A DNA stretch of 35,714 nucleotides from an uncultured Lachnospiraceae bacterium (GTDB taxonomy: Bacteria; Bacillota; Clostridia; Lachnospirales; Lachnospiraceae). A program made the translations under genes and the position numbers. Position 1 is the first letter of the stretch; the number at the start of each line of letters is the position of its first letter. Location: assembly GCA_902766365.1 (NCBI GenBank), contig CACXDC010000154.1:1-35714 (forward strand), given 5' to 3'. Shown in pieces: positions 1 to 7,420 of this stretch. The notes beneath the pieces are model-generated. The model was given only the letters and a program-made list of their open reading frames with translations, searched no databases and had not been told where the DNA came from.

Positions 1-122
1 ATTCGGAAATTGATGAAAGATATTATAGAATGATGGGGGAAAGTGTTGGAGATACATATACCTTAATGTTTAACGATAATGAAAACAGGACGGTAATCCG
101 AACTGGATATTTTAATTTTTGA
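1..122 (+). CDS. dndD: DndD C-terminal fragment (DNA phosphorothioation ATPase), 5' end outside window
   Basis: An open frame enters from the left edge (codons in phase with base 3) and stops with TGA at 120-122, giving about 39 residues that end in DTYTLMFNDNE...TVIRTGYFNF. DndD is the SMC/RecN-like ATPase of the Dnd sulfur-modification complex. It normally sits directly upstream of dndE, and its family C-terminus ends in a similar YTL...GYF pattern, as I remember it. The stop lies 11 bases before the dndE start, as expected for the dndBCDE operon order. No ATPase motif is visible because the body of the gene is outside the window, so the call rests on position and the short tail. Confidence 0.7.
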   Translation, partial: SEIDERYYRMMGESVGDTYTLMFNDNENRTVIRTGYFNF

Positions 123-133
123 GGTGAGTAAAA

Positions 134-517
134 ATGATTGTAAAGCAGATTAAATTATCTTCACAGGCTAAAGAGCGGTTAAGCAGATTAAAAGGTAAAA
201 CAGGAATTAAAAATTGGAATGTTTTATGTAGATGGGCATTCTGCTATTCGTTAAGCGAAAATACGATTCCTACAGATGTGAATATTAATTCGGATAGTAA
301 TGTTGAAATGTCTTGGTATACTTTTGCGGGTGAATATAGTGATATTTATGATGCGTTGATGAAGGCTTGGTGCTTATGCTGTGGGTTAACGATTGATGAA
401 GAAACATTATCCAAATATTTTAAACTGCATTTGGAAAGAGGAATAGCATATTTATCTGGAACGAATTTTATAAAAAGCATTGATGATTTATTGGATCTAG
501 CTATAGAGGAAAAATAA
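134..517 (+). CDS. dndE: DNA sulfur modification protein DndE
   Basis: This 127-residue protein has the size and sequence character of DndE: an N-terminal LSSQAKERLSRLK stretch, a GIKNWNVLCRWAFC core, SNVEMSWYTFAGEY, and a C-terminal LHLERGIAYLSG segment. DndE is a small tetrameric DNA-binding protein of the DndCDE complex that replaces a non-bridging phosphate oxygen of DNA with sulfur. GAGGTGAG lies 5 bases before the ATG, which supports this start. It sits between the dndD tail and dndA; the stop codon overlaps the dndA start by one base (TAATG), indicating translational coupling. Base composition is strongly AT-rich compared with the core genes further right. Confidence 0.92.
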   Translation: MIVKQIKLSSQAKERLSRLKGKTGIKNWNVLCRWAFCYSLSENTIPTDVNINSDSNVEMSWYTFAGEYSDIYDALMKAWCLCCGLTIDEETLSKYFKLHLERGIAYLSGTNFIKSIDDLLDLAIEEK

Positions 518-1665
518 TGGGAATGTATTTGGATTATAATGCGTCAGCACCTATTGATATTCGTGTTTTAGATGAAATGATATCAGTATATAAAAATGCA
601 TATGGTAATGCGGACTCTAGAACACATTCATATGGTGAGAATGCGAGAAAAGTTACAGACTTGGCAAGAGAGCGAGTGGCAAGTCTTCTTGGAGTTGAAA
701 AAGGTGAAGTTTTTTTTACAAGTGGTTCTACTGAGAGTAATAATATTGCAATTTTGGGACTTAGGGAATATGCAGAAAAAACTGGAAAGAAACATATAAT
801 TACAACAGCGATAGAACATAAAGCTGTTTTAGAAACCGTGAAGAGTTTGCAAAGGACTGATTTTGAGGTAGAGATAGTAAAGCCAGATGTAACTGGACGA
901 ATAAATCCTAGTCAAATTATAGATCATGTACGGGAGGACACTTTGCTAGTTAGTGTTATGCATGCAAACAATGAAACCGGTATTATTCAGCCTGTAGACA
1001 TAATTGGCAAAGAGCTTGAAAAAAAGAATGTACTATTTCATGTAGATGCGACCCAAAGTTGTGGTAAACTTGTAGAGGAAATACGAAATTTGAAATATAA
1101 TATGCTTTCTTTGAGTGCACATAAATTTATGGGGCCGCAGGGAGTAGGCGCATTAATATTACGGAAAAATAAGTATAAACTGCCTCCAGTTAAAAACATT
1201 ATGTATGGAGGACAGCAGGAGCGTGGTTTAAGACCAGGAACTACACCAGTAGCATTAGTTGCGGGAATGGGGAAGGCATGCGAAATTGCAGAAAAAGAAT
1301 ATAGGAAGAACAGTAGAAAGTTAAAGCATATAAAGTTAAGCGTTATGAAAACATTGGAAGATAGTGGTATTGATTATGTTGTGAATGGTGACCAGCGCTA
1401 TTGCTTAGATAATACATTGAATATTAGCTTTACAGGTGTGGAATCAGAGGCGCTTATGATATCGAGCAAGGCGTATTGCGGAATTTCTAATGGTTCAGCG
1501 TGTACTTCACATGATTATAGACCAAGTTATGTTTTAACTGAAATGAATTTGGATGATAAAAGAATTTCTGAAGCGGTGAGAATAAGTTGGGGGGCTGATT
1601 CTAAAGAAGATGAGGTGGTTGAAAATGTTGGTATGTTAATAGAAAATGTAAAAAAAATGATATAA
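517..1665 (+). CDS. dndA: cysteine desulfurase DndA/IscS-like, sulfur donor for phosphorothioation
   Basis: A 382-residue PLP-dependent class V aminotransferase-fold cysteine desulfurase. YLDYNASAP opens the protein, TSGSTESNN at about 68-76 and HVDATQS at 175-181 are cofactor-site motifs, K203 in LSAHKF is the expected Schiff-base lysine, and C329 in NGSACTS is the expected persulfide cysteine. DndA takes sulfur from L-cysteine and supplies it to DndC. The ATG overlaps the dndE stop; AGAGGA 6 bases upstream is its ribosome binding site. A housekeeping IscS/NifS is structurally indistinguishable from sequence alone; the dnd role is inferred from its coupling to dndE. The AT-rich composition matches dndE and not the neighbouring core genes. 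Confidence 0.9.
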   Translation: MGMYLDYNASAPIDIRVLDEMISVYKNAYGNADSRTHSYGENARKVTDLARERVASLLGVEKGEVFFTSGSTESNNIAILGLREYAEKTGKKHIITTAIEHKAVLETVKSLQRTDFEVEIVKPDVTGRINPSQIIDHVREDTLLVSVMHANNETGIIQPVDIIGKELEKKNVLFHVDATQSCGKLVEEIRNLKYNMLSLSAHKFMGPQGVGALILRKNKYKLPPVKNIMYGGQQERGLRPGTTPVALVAGMGKACEIAEKEYRKNSRKLKHIKLSVMKTLEDSGIDYVVNGDQRYCLDNTLNISFTGVESEALMISSKAYCGISNGSACTSHDYRPSYVLTEMNLDDKRISEAVRISWGADSKEDEVVENVGMLIENVKKMI

Positions 1666-1805
1666 TATGCAAGAATAACCAATATTATGGAAAAGACAAA
1701 CAGATAATGTAGTAATAGATAAATGCGAGTATATATCAAGAGTTTTTGAATATGGGAAATGAAGGCAAAAAGAATAGAAAAATAGAGAAAAGGATGGTGA
1801 GATGG

Positions 1806-3077
1806 ATGTATTTAGAAAAGATTCACATAAAGAATTATAAAGCAATTGAATCATTGGATATTGATTTAAAATCTGGAGTGAATCTCCTTATTGGTGATAA
1901 CGGGGCTGGAAAAACTTCTGTATTAGAGGGAATTGCTGTAGCTCTTGGGGGAATGTTTGTTAATGTGGCAGGCGTTAGCACAAAGAATATTGTAAAAGAT
2001 GATGTACGTTTGAAAATAAAGCCGATCGGGGATTCATCTACGGCCATTGAATATTGTGAACCAGTTTCTACCGGATGCACATTGTATATATCTGATGAGC
2101 AGGAGTTTACCTGGAGCAGGATAAAGGAAGAAGTGTCATCTACACATACCAAAATTGATGATAAAAGTGTGTGTATATGGATGAAGAAGCTGACAAATAA
2201 TTCGAAAACAGTTTTGCCTTTGATCAGTTTTCAAAGTGCTGCCAGGGCATGGAGAGTCAGAAGAGGCGATTTTGGAACAGAGTTAAAGAAAAAACTAGAT
2301 GATAGAAGATGCGGATATATTGGGTGTCTGGACTCGTCCATGGATGTAAAATCCATTCAGCAATGGTGCCTTAAACAGGAAGTTATGGCTTTAAATAAAG
2401 GAACGGTTCAGGAATATAAAATGTTTAAAAATATAGTAGCTTCATTTATGAAAGAGATAAATGAACTTGATAATATTCCGGTTATTTACTATTCCCTGCA
2501 GTTTGATGAACTGGTTTATAAAGATAAAAGGACAGAAATGCCCATCTCAAAGCTGAGTGCGGGCTATCAGTCGTTACTGTGGATGATCATGGATCTGGCA
2601 TACCGTGTTTGCATACTGAATCCTGAACTGGCAGGTAAGGAGCAGATTAATGGAGTGGTGCTTATAGATGAGATTGATTTGCATTTGCATCCAAAGTGGC
2701 AATGGAATGTGATTGAAGCTTTGCAGAAAACGTTTGAAAATGTTCAGTTTATTATAGCAACGCATTCACCTATTGTAATATCTTCGTCAAAAAAGGCAAA
2801 TTTAATTCTTCTGGATGATGACCAGAAAGTAAGCTATTTGCCAGATTGTTATGGGTATGAGGTTGAGGATGTACTATGTTATCGTCAGGAAAGTGTTTCA
2901 AGACCAAAGGAAGTAAAGGTATTAGTAGACCAAATAGAGATTGCGGTAGACGATGGGGACTTTGACACAGCACTGGCTGCATTGGAAAATCTGAAATTGG
3001 TACTGGGTGAAGATAATTCAGAGTACGGAAAGATGGCGGGCATAGTCAGGGATGCAAAGATGATAGAGGAGTGCTGA
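1806..3077 (+). CDS. ptuA: PtuA-like AAA/ABC-type ATPase (Septu-like defence module)
   Basis: A 423-residue ATPase of the RecF/SMC-like group often called predicted ATP-binding protein (COG3950-like). It opens with IHIKNYKAIESLDIDL. A Walker A GDNGAGKT sits at about 30-37, an ABC signature-like LSAGYQSLL near 250, a Walker B GVVLIDEIDLHLHP from about 283, and an H-loop ATHSP near 318. An HNH nuclease gene follows after one base, the arrangement of Septu (PtuA + PtuB). The start is chosen at 1806 because residues then begin MYLEKIHIKNY as in relatives; an in-frame ATG at 1746 would add a lysine-rich, non-conserved extension. It lies 140 bases after dndA on the same strand. The ptu name is by architecture; other ATPase/HNH pairs, such as retron effectors, share it. 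Confidence 0.75.
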   Translation: MYLEKIHIKNYKAIESLDIDLKSGVNLLIGDNGAGKTSVLEGIAVALGGMFVNVAGVSTKNIVKDDVRLKIKPIGDSSTAIEYCEPVSTGCTLYISDEQEFTWSRIKEEVSSTHTKIDDKSVCIWMKKLTNNSKTVLPLISFQSAARAWRVRRGDFGTELKKKLDDRRCGYIGCLDSSMDVKSIQQWCLKQEVMALNKGTVQEYKMFKNIVASFMKEINELDNIPVIYYSLQFDELVYKDKRTEMPISKLSAGYQSLLWMIMDLAYRVCILNPELAGKEQINGVVLIDEIDLHLHPKWQWNVIEALQKTFENVQFIIATHSPIVISSSKKANLILLDDDQKVSYLPDCYGYEVEDVLCYRQESVSRPKEVKVLVDQIEIAVDDGDFDTALAALENLKLVLGEDNSEYGKMAGIVRDAKMIEEC

Positions 3078-3078
3078 T

Positions 3079-3822
3079 ATGATATATATCAAAAAGGAAG
3101 GTTTGCCTAATGATATAAGTAATAGAATTATTCAACTGAGTAAAAGTGAGGAATGGAAAAATATCAGTGAAGATGATACAGATGCAATTCGTTATGTGTT
3201 TGATAATGAATTTCCTAAGAATGATGTCAAGAGAGTATTACTTCATGAACAGCATGGAATCTGTGCATATTGTATGAAACGTATTCGCATGGATAATCAT
3301 TCCAGAGTAGAGCATCTTGTGCCATTGAGTAAAAGCAAGGATAATGCTATTGATTATACTAATATGCTTGGTGTATGTGATGGGGGAGAAAGAATAAACG
3401 GAAATCAGAATCATATTCTTTGTTGCGATGCACAGAAAAAAGAAACAGAGATTACCGTGAATCCACTTGATAAAACACAGATGGATAAAATTGCGTATGA
3501 CAAAGAGGGAAGGATCTATACAAAACCAAGAGATGAGGGCATGGAGAGGGACATTAACAATATTTTATTATTAAATGGAATTCAAAAGAAGGATGGGACT
3601 GTAAGAGATACCGCAACAGAATTACTGAAGGGCAGAAAAGATGCGTATAACAGGGCGAAAAGGATGCTGGGGTTGCTGAATGCCAAAGGAAAATGTACAT
3701 CTGCTACTGTGAAGAAAATAATGGATGAATTATATAATAGTGATGAGAGAGAAGAGTATGTGGGTGTTCTGTTATATTATCTCAAAAAGCACTATACTTC
3801 ATTAGTCCGAAGAGGTAAATAA
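3079..3822 (+). CDS. ptuB: PtuB-like HNH endonuclease (TIGR02646-like)
   Basis: A 247-residue protein with a cysteine-supported HNH nuclease core: CAYC at C62/C65, EH at E78-H79, DYTNMLGVC at about 92-100 with N95, and H112 followed by CCDAQKK. This pattern matches the small HNH proteins that partner PtuA-type ATPases. In Septu the nuclease cleaves DNA when the ATPase complex is activated by phage infection. The start lies one base after the ptuA stop, with GAGGAG placed just inside the ptuA end, so the two are translationally coupled. The C-terminal 90 residues are helical and lysine-rich with no recognised motif. No terminator follows before the next gene at 3873. Whether it depends on phosphorothioate marks from the adjacent dnd genes is unknown. 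Confidence 0.78.
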   Translation: MIYIKKEGLPNDISNRIIQLSKSEEWKNISEDDTDAIRYVFDNEFPKNDVKRVLLHEQHGICAYCMKRIRMDNHSRVEHLVPLSKSKDNAIDYTNMLGVCDGGERINGNQNHILCCDAQKKETEITVNPLDKTQMDKIAYDKEGRIYTKPRDEGMERDINNILLLNGIQKKDGTVRDTATELLKGRKDAYNRAKRMLGLLNAKGKCTSATVKKIMDELYNSDEREEYVGVLLYYLKKHYTSLVRRGK

Positions 3823-3872
3823 TACAGGTTATTCGAGAAAATTCCAGGAAAACAATTCAGGAGGACAAAAGC

Positions 3873-4265
3873 ATGGAACGTATATTAAAATTCTTAAAAG
3901 AGGCAGAGACTTATTATCTGGCAACGGTTGAGGGCGATCAGCCAAGAGTGCGGCCTTTTGGAACAGCACATATTTTTGAAGGGAAACTGTACATACAGAC
4001 CGGAAAGAAAAAAGAAGTATCAAAACAGATCCATGAAAATTCCAAGGTGGAGATCTGTGCCTTTAAAAATGGAGAGTGGCTGCGCCTGGCAGGTGAGCTT
4101 GTGGAGGATGACCGCAGGGAAGCAAGGCAGTCCATGCTGGATGCCTATCCATCCTTACAGAAGATGTACTCCGCTGATGATGGAAATACAGAGGTGTTTT
4201 ATTTTAGAAATGTTACAGCTACTTTTTCTTCCTTTACCCATGAACCGGAAACAGTGAAATTTTAA
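3873..4265 (+). CDS. pyridoxamine 5'-phosphate oxidase-fold flavoprotein (PPOX family)
   Basis: A 130-residue single-domain protein of the split-barrel flavin-binding family. Visible features are the opening MERILKFLKEAETYYLAT, the QPRVRPFGTAHIF strand pair, KKKEVSKQIHEN with basic residues expected to contact the flavin phosphate, and a C-terminal TATFSSFT. Members bind FMN, F420 or heme; the substrate cannot be told from the sequence. An AGGAGG lies 8 bases before the ATG. It is the first gene with core-like base composition after the AT-rich defence block, 50 bases from ptuB, so it probably marks the chromosomal side of the island boundary. The next gene begins 38 bases after its stop. Confidence 0.8.
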   Translation: MERILKFLKEAETYYLATVEGDQPRVRPFGTAHIFEGKLYIQTGKKKEVSKQIHENSKVEICAFKNGEWLRLAGELVEDDRREARQSMLDAYPSLQKMYSADDGNTEVFYFRNVTATFSSFTHEPETVKF

Positions 4266-4303
4266 GAGGCAGCAGGCATATGGAAGAGAATAGGAGAGAA
4301 GAG

Positions 4304-4699
4304 ATGTCGGAAAAGACAGTTGACAGTAAAGTCTATGTCAGTTTTTATAAAAGCATTATAGATCAGGACAGGGCATCTGTTGTGATCTGCAATTTAAAGC
4401 ATGAGATCCTGTATATGAATCCGGCAGCGATTGCCAGCTATGCAAAATATGGTGGAGATAAGTTGATCGGACGAAGCCTTCTGGAATGCCACAATCCTGA
4501 ATCAAGGGAGAAAATAAAGCAGGTAATGGACTGGTTTGCAGCAGACGAAAGCCATAATATAGTTTATACCTTTCATAATGAGAAACAGAATAAAGACGTT
4601 TATATGGTGGCACTCAGGAATGAAGGAGAGCTGATCGGATATTATGAGAAGCACGAATATCGAAATGCAGAAACCATGAAGCAGTACGACCTGTGGTAA
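4304..4699 (+). CDS. small PAS-domain protein
   Basis: A 131-residue protein that is essentially one PAS-like domain: VVICNLKHEILYMNPAA near residues 20-40, a GRSLLECHNPES loop, then VYMVALRNEGELIGYYEKHEY as the closing strands. It has no kinase, GGDEF, helix-turn-helix or other output domain, so its partner is unknown. The start at 4304 has AGGAGA 6 bases upstream; an alternative in-frame ATG at 4280 would add 8 residues with a poorer ribosome binding site. It lies between the PPOX flavoprotein and the dGTPase-like gene on the same strand with short gaps. A cofactor or redox-sensing role is possible but not shown. Confidence 0.7.
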   Translation: MSEKTVDSKVYVSFYKSIIDQDRASVVICNLKHEILYMNPAAIASYAKYGGDKLIGRSLLECHNPESREKIKQVMDWFAADESHNIVYTFHNEKQNKDVYMVALRNEGELIGYYEKHEYRNAETMKQYDLW

Positions 4700-4775
4700 G
4701 GGGATGTTTACAAAGAAACAGCATAATGATACGATAGACATAGTTGAAAGTTTACAGAAAAGAAGGAGTAGGTGC

Positions 4776-6014
4776 ATGCAGAAGAAAAAGTATGACAGCC
4801 TTTCAAAGGAACTGCAGGAGAGGATTCTGGAAGACCGGAAAAATCATGTGGAGAACCCTTACGCATTTCCAGATGAAAAGGTGATCAGAAGAAGACCGGA
4901 TCATGACAGAGCCAATCTCTGGCGGCCTGCTTTTGTCAGGGATTGTGAGAAGATCATGCATATTCCCTATTACAACCGGTATGCAGATAAGACACAGGTT
5001 TTTTCTTTATATAAGAATGACGATATTTCAAGGCGTTCCCAGCATGTACAGTTAGTAGCCAGGATTGCCAGAAATATTGGAAGAGTCCTGAATCTGAACC
5101 AGGATCTGATCGAGGCGATCGCACTGGCACATGATATCGGGCATACTCCTTTTGGACATGCCGGTGAACGGATGCTGAATGATCTGTATCATGCGCATAC
5201 CGGACGGTACTTTAACCATAATATACAGAGTGCAAGGGTGATCGACAGGATCTTTCCTTTAAATATCAGTCTGCAGACACTGGATGGTGTGATCTGTCAT
5301 AATGGAGAGCTGGAACTGAAGGAATACAGACCGGTGCCTTATGAAGATTTTGCCCTGTTCGATCAGAAGATGGAGCAGTGCTATATTGATACAGAGGCAA
5401 TTAAAAAACTGGTGCCGTCCACATTGGAAGGATGTGTTGTGCGGGTGTCAGATATCATTGCCTACCTTGGTAAGGACAGACAGGATGCCATGAAGCTTGG
5501 ACTGTTTGAAGAAGACCCTGACTATGAGATCAGCAGTATCGGAACGACCAATGCGGAGATCATCAACAATATTTCTGTCAATATCATGGAGAACAGCTAT
5601 GGACAGAATTATCTGAAGATGGATGACCAGTACTTCGAGGCACTGAAGGGAAGCAAAAAGGAAAATTACAGACGGATCTATGGAAATGAGAAGCTGGAAG
5701 CTGTTTACCGGGAGCAGATCGGTCCCATGTTCCGGGATGTCTATGAGAAGCTTCTTTCTGATTATGAAAAGAAGGACAGAAGCTCTGTGATCTTTACCCA
5801 TCACATGGATTATCTGTATGATATGACCCATTACTATGCGGATTTTGCAGCCTATGAGGCAGAGGATGCCAATGATATCGTAGTGGATTATATGGCGAGC
5901 ATGACTGACGATTATTTTATTGACCTTTATCACTATCTGTTCCCAAAGGGCAGATATCAGGTCAGCTATGTGGGATATTTTGACCACGAGAAGAAGATGA
6001 AGGGGGAAATTTAG
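4776..6014 (+). CDS. dgt: dGTPase-like HD-domain triphosphohydrolase
   Basis: A 412-residue HD-superfamily hydrolase. RRSQHVQLVARIAR supplies the first metal histidine, ALAHDIGHTPFGHAGE the HD pair, and VVRVSDIIAYLGKD the distal aspartate. The N-terminal RPDHDRANLWRPAFVRDCEKI...NRYADKTQVF block is typical of the dNTP triphosphohydrolase family, which cleaves dGTP or other dNTPs to nucleoside and triphosphate. Some relatives act in phage defence by nucleotide depletion, but this copy lies outside the AT-rich block and looks like a common chromosomal gene. The start is 4776, with AAGGAG about 8 bases upstream; the in-frame ATG at 4704 has its purine run directly abutting it. The stop lies one base before the next start. 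Confidence 0.85.
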   Translation: MQKKKYDSLSKELQERILEDRKNHVENPYAFPDEKVIRRRPDHDRANLWRPAFVRDCEKIMHIPYYNRYADKTQVFSLYKNDDISRRSQHVQLVARIARNIGRVLNLNQDLIEAIALAHDIGHTPFGHAGERMLNDLYHAHTGRYFNHNIQSARVIDRIFPLNISLQTLDGVICHNGELELKEYRPVPYEDFALFDQKMEQCYIDTEAIKKLVPSTLEGCVVRVSDIIAYLGKDRQDAMKLGLFEEDPDYEISSIGTTNAEIINNISVNIMENSYGQNYLKMDDQYFEALKGSKKENYRRIYGNEKLEAVYREQIGPMFRDVYEKLLSDYEKKDRSSVIFTHHMDYLYDMTHYYADFAAYEAEDANDIVVDYMASMTDDYFIDLYHYLFPKGRYQVSYVGYFDHEKKMKGEI

Positions 6015-6015
6015 A

Positions 6016-7329
6016 TTGAATATTATTTTATTGTCAGGAGGCAGTGGAAAACGTCTCTGGCCCCTGTCCAATGATATCAGGTCCAAACAGTTTATTAAGA
6101 TCTTCAGGACAGAAAACGGAGACTATGAATCCATGGTGCAGCGGGTATACCGGCAGATCAAAGCCATGGATGAAACGGCAACTGTGACCATTGCCACTTC
6201 AAAGACCCAGGTATCGGCAATCCACAACCAGCTCTCTGAAAATGTCAATGTATGTGTGGAGCCTACAAGAAAAGATACCTTTCCGGCTATCGCCCTGGCA
6301 ACAGCATATCTGCATGACATCCTGGGCGTATCAGGAGATGATTCCGTAGTAGTGTGTCCGGTAGATCCTTATGTGAACGAAGATTATTTTGCAGCGGTAA
6401 AACGCCTTTCTGATATGGCAAGAGAAGGAAGATCGAATCTGGTACTGATGGGAATAGAGCCAACCTATCCCAGTGAAAAGTATGGATATATCATCCCGGG
6501 TGATAAGGAAGAGGTCAGTCCTGTAATTGCCTTTAAGGAAAAGCCGGATCTACAGAAGGCAAAGGAATACTTAAGCCAGGGGGCACTCTGGAATGGAGGC
6601 GTGTTTGCTTACAGGCTTTCCTATGTGCTGGAGAAAACAGAAGAACTGATCGGCTTTTCTGATTATCAGAAGCTGTTTGACGGCTATAAGGATCTGAATA
6701 AGATCAGCTTTGATTATGCCGTGGTGGAAAAGGAACCGGATATTGAGGTGCTGCGCTTTGGCGGACAGTGGAAGGATATGGGAACCTGGAATACACTGAC
6801 AGAGGCGATGGAAGAGCCAAGTATCGGAGAGGTCATGCTGAATGAAAGCTGTGAGAATGTCCATGTCGTGAATGAACTGGATGTGCCGGTACTCTGTATG
6901 GGGCTGAAGAATATGGTGGTATCTGCCAGTGCGGAGGGGATACTTGTTTCTGATAAGGAACAGTCCAGCTATATCAAGCCTTTTGTGGATAAGATCAGCC
7001 AGCAGATCATGTTTGCAGAAAAGTCCTGGGGAAGCTTTCGGGTACTGGATGTGGAAGAAGAGAGCATGACGATCAAGGTCATCCTGAATCCGGGACATAA
7101 GATGAACTATCACAGCCATGAGCACAGAAATGAGATCTGGAATGTGATCGCAGGAACAGGCAGGGCGATTTTAGACGGCAGGGAGCAGGAAGTAAGGCCT
7201 GGAGATGTGCTGTATATGCCTGCAGGCTGCAAGCATACCATTATTGCGGACACAGAGCTCAAGGTCATTGAATCACAGCTTGGCAGGGATATTACCGTAC
7301 AGGATAAGATCAAGTATCCAATGCCGTGA
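6016..7329 (+). CDS. manC: mannose-1-phosphate guanylyltransferase with C-terminal cupin domain (ManC-type)
   Basis: A 437-residue two-domain protein. The N-terminal nucleotidyltransferase domain shows LSGGSGKRLWPLS near 6-18, EPTRKDTFPAIALA, and FKEKPD as the sugar-phosphate-binding lysine region. From about residue 335 a type II phosphomannose isomerase-like cupin follows, with KSWGSFRVLD, HSHEHRNEIW and GDVLYMPAGCKH. The family makes GDP-mannose from mannose-1-phosphate and GTP for envelope or exopolysaccharide synthesis. The start is a TTG with AGGGGG 9 bases upstream, just after the dgt-like stop, so the two are probably co-transcribed. The following gene is UDP-glucose dehydrogenase, another sugar-nucleotide enzyme. 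Confidence 0.88.
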   Translation: MNIILLSGGSGKRLWPLSNDIRSKQFIKIFRTENGDYESMVQRVYRQIKAMDETATVTIATSKTQVSAIHNQLSENVNVCVEPTRKDTFPAIALATAYLHDILGVSGDDSVVVCPVDPYVNEDYFAAVKRLSDMAREGRSNLVLMGIEPTYPSEKYGYIIPGDKEEVSPVIAFKEKPDLQKAKEYLSQGALWNGGVFAYRLSYVLEKTEELIGFSDYQKLFDGYKDLNKISFDYAVVEKEPDIEVLRFGGQWKDMGTWNTLTEAMEEPSIGEVMLNESCENVHVVNELDVPVLCMGLKNMVVSASAEGILVSDKEQSSYIKPFVDKISQQIMFAEKSWGSFRVLDVEEESMTIKVILNPGHKMNYHSHEHRNEIWNVIAGTGRAILDGREQEVRPGDVLYMPAGCKHTIIADTELKVIESQLGRDITVQDKIKYPMP

Positions 7330-7336
7330 GAAGAAT

Positions 7337-7365
7337 TTGCAAGACAGCACAGTTTGAGGTAATAT
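7337..7365 (+). promoter_or_regulatory. probable housekeeping promoter for ugd
   Basis: TTGCAA at 7337-7342 and TAATAT at 7360-7365 are separated by exactly 17 bases, fitting the vegetative sigma-A consensus. The expected start point near 7372 lies about 50 bases before the ugd ATG. No terminator is seen between manC and this promoter. Confidence 0.6.
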
Positions 7366-7420
7366 AAAGGAACAGATAGAATACTGCTGCGAGGGCAGGA
7401 ATAAGAAAGGTAAGAAGAAA

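Noticed and set aside
1661..1666. TATAAT at the end of dndA as a promoter for ptuA
   Set aside because: No -35 at an acceptable distance was found; in an AT-rich region the hexamer is expected by chance.
5448..6086. 212-codon minus-strand frame opposite the dGTPase-like gene
   Set aside because: No domain or start signal; the plus-strand gene has all HD-family motifs.
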